This document shows, one piece after another, positions 32,563 to 36,565 of a DNA stretch of 36,565 bases. A model generated the notes under the pieces. It made no database searches. It was not told the DNA's origin and saw nothing but the letters and a program-made list of their open reading frames with translations. The position numbers and the translations under genes are program-made. Source of the stretch: a virus; IMG/VR virus record IMGVR_UViG_3300030061_000766, positions 1-36,565 of that record; one strand, written 5' to 3'. The first letter of the stretch is position 1. Every line of letters begins with the position of its first letter.

Positions 32563-33782
32563 ACACTATACCTTCCTGTTGCAATATTTATTTGAACCGG
32601 CACATTACCATGCCACCCATTTATTTTATTCTTACTTACTGCTAAGAAGCGAGTATTGTTTTCATCTATTCCCATTTGTTTACCAATACCTATAATTAAA
32701 TCTGCTTCTCCGGCTTTGCCTGTACGACTGTTATCAAGCATAGAATAATCTATTACTTCTCTTTCGTGTGCTTCATAACTAGCTTGTGATACAGCCCACA
32801 CCAAACAATTATGTCTTTTGGCTAACTCTCTACCCATAACATAAATCTCTTTTAGTCTTTCATCTCCACGAGTGTATGTACCATCAATCTTAACTTTATC
32901 CATTTGATCTATAAATACTACGTCTGGTTTATTCAATGTAGTAAAATTTACAATCTCTTTGACACTAGTTCCTACACTATCCATCACAACTAAATTAGCA
33001 TCAACCTTTTCTTTATACTCTTCTATGTACCTATCCTTTTGTTTTTGCAGAGTATTCTTGTCAATATCAAAATACGCTGTGATAATTCTAAGTTTAACTT
33101 TCTTGGCTATTTCTTCATTAGCCCAATAATGTACTTTCTGTCCTCTGGATATGTAGTGTGATGCAAGATGAGCACAAAAACTACTCTTACCTATCTCTGG
33201 TCTAGCAAAGATAATTCCAAAGTCTCCACGATTTAATCCTTGTACGTTTTGTTCTAACGTATGTAATCCAAAAGTAAAATCTGGTTCTTTAACTGTAGAC
33301 TTTATTAATTCCTCAAAGTCCTCGTGTATAATTCTAAAACTATCTTCTCCATCAAGACTGTTAGATGCAACCTTTTCTATCATTTGTGAGATCTCAGAAA
33401 ATGCCATAGAGTTTTCGCCTGTCCAAAAACCAACAGCTTTCTCTCCAATCTGTCTAGCCATATCTCTTTGCCAAAAAGTTTTAGCCCAATCATACGCTAG
33501 GTTTACATCAACCTTTTTAACAGCCAACAAATCATCTATAAGATCAAAAGTTTGTAAGGCTTTACTATCAGGCATAGCCGGAAACATTATCTTATGTACT
33601 GCTACTAATGTTGTAGCATCAAGACTTTCAATCTCCTCATATTTAAGATGGGCTTCTCTAATGGTGTGAGCCAATGATCGCCAATCTTTAGGAAACATAA
33701 CTGGTGTTATAAAGTTTTTGGTTCTATCCCACACAGATTTATCTAGCATGGTAGCTAGAACATTTAATTCTATGTCTTGCAT
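32559..33782 (-). CDS. Replicative DNA helicase, DnaB/T7 gp4 C-terminal type
   Basis: The 407-residue helicase has a helical N-terminal part (1-165), Walker A FARPEIGKSS (K199), the catalytic NEE (residues 222-224), Walker B VVFIDQMDKVK (D292), the H3 Gln in WAVSQAS (Q333), and a C-terminal KNKINGWHG loop. Gly is replaced by Glu inside the P-loop (ARPEIGKS instead of ARPGxGKS), which is unusual but not inactivating by itself. It unwinds the fork 5' to 3'. GGAGGA sits just before its ATG. In T7 helicase and primase are fused; here they are separate. Confidence 0.9.
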   Translation of the reverse strand: MQDIELNVLATMLDKSVWDRTKNFITPVMFPKDWRSLAHTIREAHLKYEEIESLDATTLVAVHKIMFPAMPDSKALQTFDLIDDLLAVKKVDVNLAYDWAKTFWQRDMARQIGEKAVGFWTGENSMAFSEISQMIEKVASNSLDGEDSFRIIHEDFEELIKSTVKEPDFTFGLHTLEQNVQGLNRGDFGIIFARPEIGKSSFCAHLASHYISRGQKVHYWANEEIAKKVKLRIITAYFDIDKNTLQKQKDRYIEEYKEKVDANLVVMDSVGTSVKEIVNFTTLNKPDVVFIDQMDKVKIDGTYTRGDERLKEIYVMGRELAKRHNCLVWAVSQASYEAHEREVIDYSMLDNSRTGKAGEADLIIGIGKQMGIDENNTRFLAVSKNKINGWHGNVPVQINIATGRYSV

Positions 33783-33922
33783 TATCCTCCTGCTTTCTTC
33801 ATTCTACTTTCAGAAGGTCGGAGTTTCTTTCTATGATTTAATGGTGGTTTTTTAAACCTACGTCTTGTTTTCTTTGCTGGTGCATAAGTGTTTGTACCAT
33901 ACATTGCTCTTTTCTTAGCCAT
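33782..33922 (-). CDS. Small Arg/Lys-rich protein between primase and helicase (46 residues)
   Basis: A 46-residue, very basic frame starts at 33922, inside the primase 3' end, and ends in TAATG at the helicase start. It reads MAKKRAMYGTNTYAPAKKTR, then KKPPLNHRKKLRPSESRMKK and AGG. Fit to both neighbours and the ribosome site GGAGGA in its last codons, which serves the helicase, support a real gene. It is likely nucleic-acid binding; no family is recognised. Confidence 0.65.
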   Translation of the reverse strand: MAKKRAMYGTNTYAPAKKTRRRFKKPPLNHRKKLRPSESRMKKAGG

Positions 33923-34739
33923 TTTTAAATACCAATTCTTCTAGTTGTTCTGGGTTCATGTTTTTTAAATCTACTTCTGGAAATAAAACAGAAGAATATT
34001 TTACCTTGTGTTTTATCGTATCACAAATCATCATACTTTTCAATACTGCATCTTTATCTAAACATACCAATACTTTTTCATAATTTTTTCTTGTAAGATA
34101 ATGTAATAATATTTCAGATAATATAGTACCACACATAGCTATTCCTACAACATTTTTCATCTTTGAAACAACACAAGCTGATGGAATATCTTCAACTAGG
34201 ACAGCTATGCTGCCACATCCTATCTTGTAATCTGCTGATGTTTTTGCATATTTAAACCATTTTGGTTGAGAACTTACTTTAAGAGATCTACCTACGGCAT
34301 TGATTACTCTATTACTTTCTAAATCTTTTACTAAAAATACTATGCGGTCTTGTTGCGGATCATATTTTACACTGATGTGATCTTGAATAAAAAGGTCATA
34401 ACATTGTACCTTTTTTAAATATGCAATACAGGCATCTTTATTATTATCTATAGAAACTAAATTAGATAAATGTATTTCATCCTGTATCATAGTTGGAATA
34501 TCTGTGGCTTTAGAAAATAATCCATTCTTTAAATTAGTTTTTTGTAATCCAACTTTTTTATATCCTTTTACTTCACAACTAGCATCAAAACAATTATATA
34601 CGACAACCATTGATGTAGGTAAATACATAGCTGAGAAAGTATTTCCACTTCCACACTCAGGACAATCAGAACGAACTCGACCTAATTCTATAGCGTCATC
34701 AAGTAAATATTCAATATTTTCATTAATTGTTAATGTCAT
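33915..34739 (-). CDS. DNA primase, zinc finger plus TOPRIM
   Basis: The 274-residue protein has an N-terminal zinc ribbon with C26, C29, C50 and C55 (CPECGSGNTF and CFDASC), and a TOPRIM part: E183 in VLVEDIPSA and D228 and D230 in CLDKDAVL. This is the T7 gp4-type primase without its helicase. It makes the RNA primers for lagging-strand synthesis. Its 5' end overlaps the small basic gene. The fold is shorter than DnaG, as expected for a phage type. Confidence 0.85.
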   Translation of the reverse strand: MTLTINENIEYLLDDAIELGRVRSDCPECGSGNTFSAMYLPTSMVVVYNCFDASCEVKGYKKVGLQKTNLKNGLFSKATDIPTMIQDEIHLSNLVSIDNNKDACIAYLKKVQCYDLFIQDHISVKYDPQQDRIVFLVKDLESNRVINAVGRSLKVSSQPKWFKYAKTSADYKIGCGSIAVLVEDIPSACVVSKMKNVVGIAMCGTILSEILLHYLTRKNYEKVLVCLDKDAVLKSMMICDTIKHKVKYSSVLFPEVDLKNMNPEQLEELVFKNG

Positions 34740-34878
34740 TTGATGTATCTTTCTTTGTTTTGTCTATAGACCATTTAATTTTATTATATTTACTTCTGTA
34801 AGTATCTGATGTATATTTCTGTCTCTCCTTTCTAGCTGAAGGAGTAGACCATCTCGGTTTTTTAGTTTGTTTTACCAT
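34723..34878 (-). CDS. Small basic protein, first gene of the replication operon (51 residues)
   Basis: A 51-residue frame with many Lys and Arg, MVKQTKKPRWSTPSARKER then RSKYNKIKWSIDKTKK, starts at 34878 with AGGA 8 bases upstream and runs 17 bases into the primase gene. It is the first gene after the promoter. Charge suggests RNA or DNA binding or a host-directed early function. No family is recognised. Confidence 0.6.
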   Translation of the reverse strand: MVKQTKKPRWSTPSARKERQKYTSDTYRSKYNKIKWSIDKTKKDTSNDINN

Positions 34879-34911
34879 TAATTAAATCCTAATATTGGTG
34901 TTATATAGTTT

Positions 34912-34926
34912 ACCCCCTCAAGGGGT
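34912..34926 (-). other. GC hairpin at the start of the replication transcript
   Basis: On the minus strand ACCCC (34926-34922) and GGGGT (34916-34912) flank TTGAG, a 5-bp stem. The predicted start of transcription is next to it, so the RNA would begin with this hairpin. Such 5' stem-loops can shield mRNA from 5'-end-dependent decay. On the + strand GGGG is followed by TTTT, so it could also act as a weak terminator there. Confidence 0.5.
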
Positions 34927-34961
34927 TTTATGAGTATATCATGTATTTTAATTGTGGTCAA
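34926..34961 (-). promoter_or_regulatory. Sigma-70-like promoter of the replication operon
   Basis: On the minus strand TTGACC (34961-34956) and TATACT (34938-34933) are separated by 17 bases, each matching 5 of 6 consensus bases, with TG one base before the -10 (extended -10). Transcription should start near 34926. It is about 50 bases upstream of the first gene and would be read by the host RNA polymerase, in keeping with the absence of a phage RNA polymerase in the window. Confidence 0.8.
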
Positions 34962-34987
34962 GCCCATAAAAAAAATTAAATTTATGG

Positions 34988-35016
34988 TTGCAATGATTTT
35001 TCATTCATGTTATGTA
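34988..35016 (+). promoter_or_regulatory. Weak candidate promoter for the right-hand + strand genes
   Basis: TTGCAA (34988-34993) and TATGTA (35011-35016) are 17 bases apart in the only gap that could carry a promoter for the rightward genes. The -35 matches 4 of 6 and the -10 only 3 of 6 bases, so this is a weak call based mainly on position. Confidence 0.25.
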
Positions 35017-35052
35017 GGTCTAGTTTGTCGTAATAGAAGGGTGGTAATAAAA

Positions 35053-35217
35053 ATGAGATTATCAAATAAGGAGCAAGATAGAGGGTGGCACTTGCGAGTT
35101 TTTCATAGAAAAGCTGTAAGAAAACTTTATGAAGCTCGGTGGGTTTGGTATCATACGATCCTAGCCGTCGAGCTTTTTATTTTAATTATTATACAAACTA
35201 TTGGATTGTTCATATGA
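35053..35217 (+). CDS. Small membrane protein, basic N-terminus and one TM (54 residues)
   Basis: I start this at ATG 35053 rather than at 34930, since the longer frame would cover the promoter and lacks a ribosome site; AAGGGTGG lies upstream of 35053. It gives 54 residues: a basic N-terminal half (HLRVFHRKAVRKLYEARW) and a membrane helix from about 31 to the end. It starts a divergent + strand group, ends in ATGA with the next gene, and may be an early membrane-directed protein. Function unknown. Confidence 0.6.
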   Translation: MRLSNKEQDRGWHLRVFHRKAVRKLYEARWVWYHTILAVELFILIIIQTIGLFI

Positions 35218-35474
35218 AAGAAATAAAAAAAGTTACACCAACCCATGATCTTAGTTGGTACGTCAAATGGGTAGCAACACTAATAATAATTGTTGGTGCT
35301 TGTCTAAATTCATTTGAATTGCAACCATATAGCCATGTTGTTATGTGTGTGGGTGCTAGTTTATGGTTATTTGTTGGTTACTTGTGGTACGATAGAGCAT
35401 TAATTGTAGTAAACTCTGCTATTTTAGCAATATATTTTACAGGGTTTGTTATGTATTTGACGTATTATACATGA
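35214..35474 (+). CDS. Small three-TM membrane protein (86 residues)
   Basis: The start at 35214 overlaps the preceding stop (ATGA); a longer frame from 35139 lies within the previous gene. The 86 residues contain HDLSWYVKWVATLIIIVGA, then MCVGASLWLFVGYLWYDRAL and NSAILAIYFTGFV, three likely membrane spans at about 16-34, 41-58 and 62-84. A similar small membrane protein with an HDLxWYxKW start and a WNDRALI-like third part is common in marine phages and of unknown function. It ends in ATGA with the nuclease-like gene. Confidence 0.7.
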   Translation: MKEIKKVTPTHDLSWYVKWVATLIIIVGACLNSFELQPYSHVVMCVGASLWLFVGYLWYDRALIVVNSAILAIYFTGFVMYLTYYT

Positions 35475-35962
35475 TTTATGTACCAATAACATCAAGCATG
35501 AAGCGAATAGCGACCAGAAATGCAAATCGCATGGGTCGCATTCGTAATAGTATTACTCGTGGTCAGGGTAATTCCTATGGTTTTTTAGGAGAACAAATTA
35601 CTAAGTTAGTGTTAGGTGGTGAAATTGTAAACAAGGGTAAGAAATACAATGTAGACTATGATCTTGTTCTTGATGATGGCACTACAGTTGAAGTAAAGAC
35701 TAAGAAAACAACAGTTGAACCAAAAAAATATTATGAGTGTAGTGTCGCAAAGTACAACACCAAACAAAAATGTGATTACTATGCTTTTGTAAGAGTGTTA
35801 GATACTAAGAAAGGTGGTTGGTTTCTTGGTGTTATGCCGAAAGAAAAATATTTTATCAATGCAAAGTTTTTAAAAGCCGGAACAAGAGATGGTGATAATG
35901 GATTTCTTGTAAGGGCTGATTGTTACAATTTAGCTATTTCTGATTTGCAAATTAATATATAA
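35471..35962 (+). CDS. PD-(D/E)XK nuclease-like protein
   Basis: The 163-residue protein has a basic N-terminal part (RNANRMGRIRNSITRGQGNS), then GFLGEQ (E41), VDYDLVLDDGTTVEVKTKK with D62 or D64, E74 and K76 as the D-xn-ExK core, and a C-terminal sheet (CDYYAFVRVLD, then GWFLGVMPKEKYF). This is the restriction-endonuclease-like fold seen in Hjc-like resolvases and phage nucleases. Target is unknown. It overlaps the membrane protein gene by ATGA. Confidence 0.75.
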   Translation: MIYVPITSSMKRIATRNANRMGRIRNSITRGQGNSYGFLGEQITKLVLGGEIVNKGKKYNVDYDLVLDDGTTVEVKTKKTTVEPKKYYECSVAKYNTKQKCDYYAFVRVLDTKKGGWFLGVMPKEKYFINAKFLKAGTRDGDNGFLVRADCYNLAISDLQINI

Positions 35963-35983
35963 ATAACTGAGGAGTTTAAAAAT

Positions 35984-36565
35984 ATGGAAACACAAAATAA
36001 CAATGAAAATAAAGAATACATTTATCTAATGATTTATGATTTTTCAACTTTTAATTCTGATGACGAGCCAGACTTGTTGTGTGATGTGAGAGAGTTAATT
36101 AAAAAAGGAGTTTTTGAAGAACACCACGAAAAACGACTTTGTAAAATTGGTATGTCAACTAATCCTCATTCAAGAATTAAAGCTATTGAAAGAGAAACAG
36201 AATTACAATTTAATTTTAAATATATTTTTGATACTACTAATTGTGATACTATGTCAATAGAGAGAAATTTACATCGTTGTTATGAGAAACAACGTGTACG
36301 AGGAGAATATTTTTATTTTAATCCAGAAGAATTTTTGATAAATGACAAGGTTAAAGGTCTTTTAATTAGTTCAGGAGTTAATGCAGGTTTCACAGATTTT
36401 GAAGGTCTTGTGGGAACAAAACCAATTAGTTTATTATCTCCTAATCAACAAAAAAGTATATCCATTTCAGACCATAAAATAGCCGTTGAAAATGAAAGAA
36501 AAAAATTTCTTATGTTGTTTAATGAGTTACTTTTATCTACACAAACTTATGTAACTCAATATGAA
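35984..36565 (+). CDS. GIY-YIG/T5orf172-like protein, 3' end outside the window
   Basis: The frame starts at ATG 35984 after GAGGAG (35970-35975) and runs 194 codons to the right edge without a stop. YIYLM (12-16), CKIGMSTNPHSR (53-64, with R64), ERNLHRCY (E93) and GEYFYF (108) match the T5orf172/GIY-YIG nuclease pattern. The region after residue 120 (VKGLLISSGVNAGFTDFEG, then ISISDHKIAVENERKKF) is not recognised and may be a DNA-binding or partner part. It could be a homing-type or defence nuclease; role unknown. Confidence 0.75.
   Translation, partial: METQNNNENKEYIYLMIYDFSTFNSDDEPDLLCDVRELIKKGVFEEHHEKRLCKIGMSTNPHSRIKAIERETELQFNFKYIFDTTNCDTMSIERNLHRCYEKQRVRGEYFYFNPEEFLINDKVKGLLISSGVNAGFTDFEGLVGTKPISLLSPNQQKSISISDHKIAVENERKKFLMLFNELLLSTQTYVTQYE

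Noticed and set aside
34930-35217. 95-codon + strand frame starting at 34930
   Set aside because: Its N-terminal part overlaps the strong minus-strand promoter and lacks a ribosome site; the ATG at 35053 is better placed.
1-36565. tRNA genes, CRISPR arrays, insertion sequences, integrase or phage RNA polymerase
   Set aside because: I saw no cloverleaf-like segment, no regular spaced repeats, no transposase or recombinase motif and no T7-type RNA polymerase motif; a program could still find a degenerate tRNA.

Overview
This window is part of a tailed, podovirus-like phage genome. It is AT-rich, gene-dense and almost free of intergenic DNA. The nearest described type I can recognise is the marine HMO-2011-like group, which infects alphaproteobacteria such as SAR116 and SAR11. 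Three things point there: a family A DNA polymerase carrying a DnaJ-type zinc module, a vitamin B12-dependent ribonucleotide reductase with MazG-like and DUF3310 genes in the replication operon, and virion genes of the short-tailed type (scaffold, capsid, tail-tube-like proteins, very large internal proteins, no tape measure). The placement and the host are inference; I could run no search.

Layout. Positions 1-24838 are the virion module on the + strand. It opens with the last codons of a probable portal gene, then scaffold, major capsid protein and a small head protein, closed by a hairpin terminator near 2514. Next comes an unusual accessory block (2581-6022): three consecutive 2-oxoglutarate/Fe(II) oxygenases, a run of tiny Lys/Arg-rich proteins (one with a dockerin/EF-hand-like calcium loop), and a 42-residue protein with ten cysteines built as a tandem repeat, like a metallothionein. 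From 6022 to 14440 lie the tail proteins: a tube protein with an inserted jelly-roll-like domain, a nozzle-like protein, a repeat-containing fibre, several small tip or fibre proteins, and an exported protein with a signal peptide. From 14457 to 23687 are internal/ejection proteins, ending in a 1637-residue one. Three small membrane proteins (23687-24838) form a probable lysis cassette, but I see no endolysin. A 59-codon GTG-start gene ends the module.

Positions 25023-34878 form one tightly overlapping minus-strand operon, in transcription order: small basic protein, primase, small basic protein, DnaB-type helicase, 3'-5' exonuclease, DnaJ-polymerase, SSB-like protein, Cas4/RecB-type exonuclease, unknown, endonuclease I, DUF3310, MazG-like, class II ribonucleotide reductase, unknown. 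The exonuclease and polymerase halves of a usually single protein are separate genes joined by an ATGA overlap. A near-consensus sigma-70-type promoter at 34933-34961 faces this operon, and its transcript would begin with a short GC hairpin.

From 35053 to the right edge, small genes run divergently on the + strand: two membrane proteins, a PD-(D/E)XK nuclease-like protein and a GIY-YIG (T5orf172-like) protein that runs off the window. No terminase, phage RNA polymerase, integrase, tRNA or CRISPR array is visible, so the window is an incomplete genome. The two large operons meet tail to tail at 25023-25030, where a single TTAATTAA palindrome supplies both stop codons.
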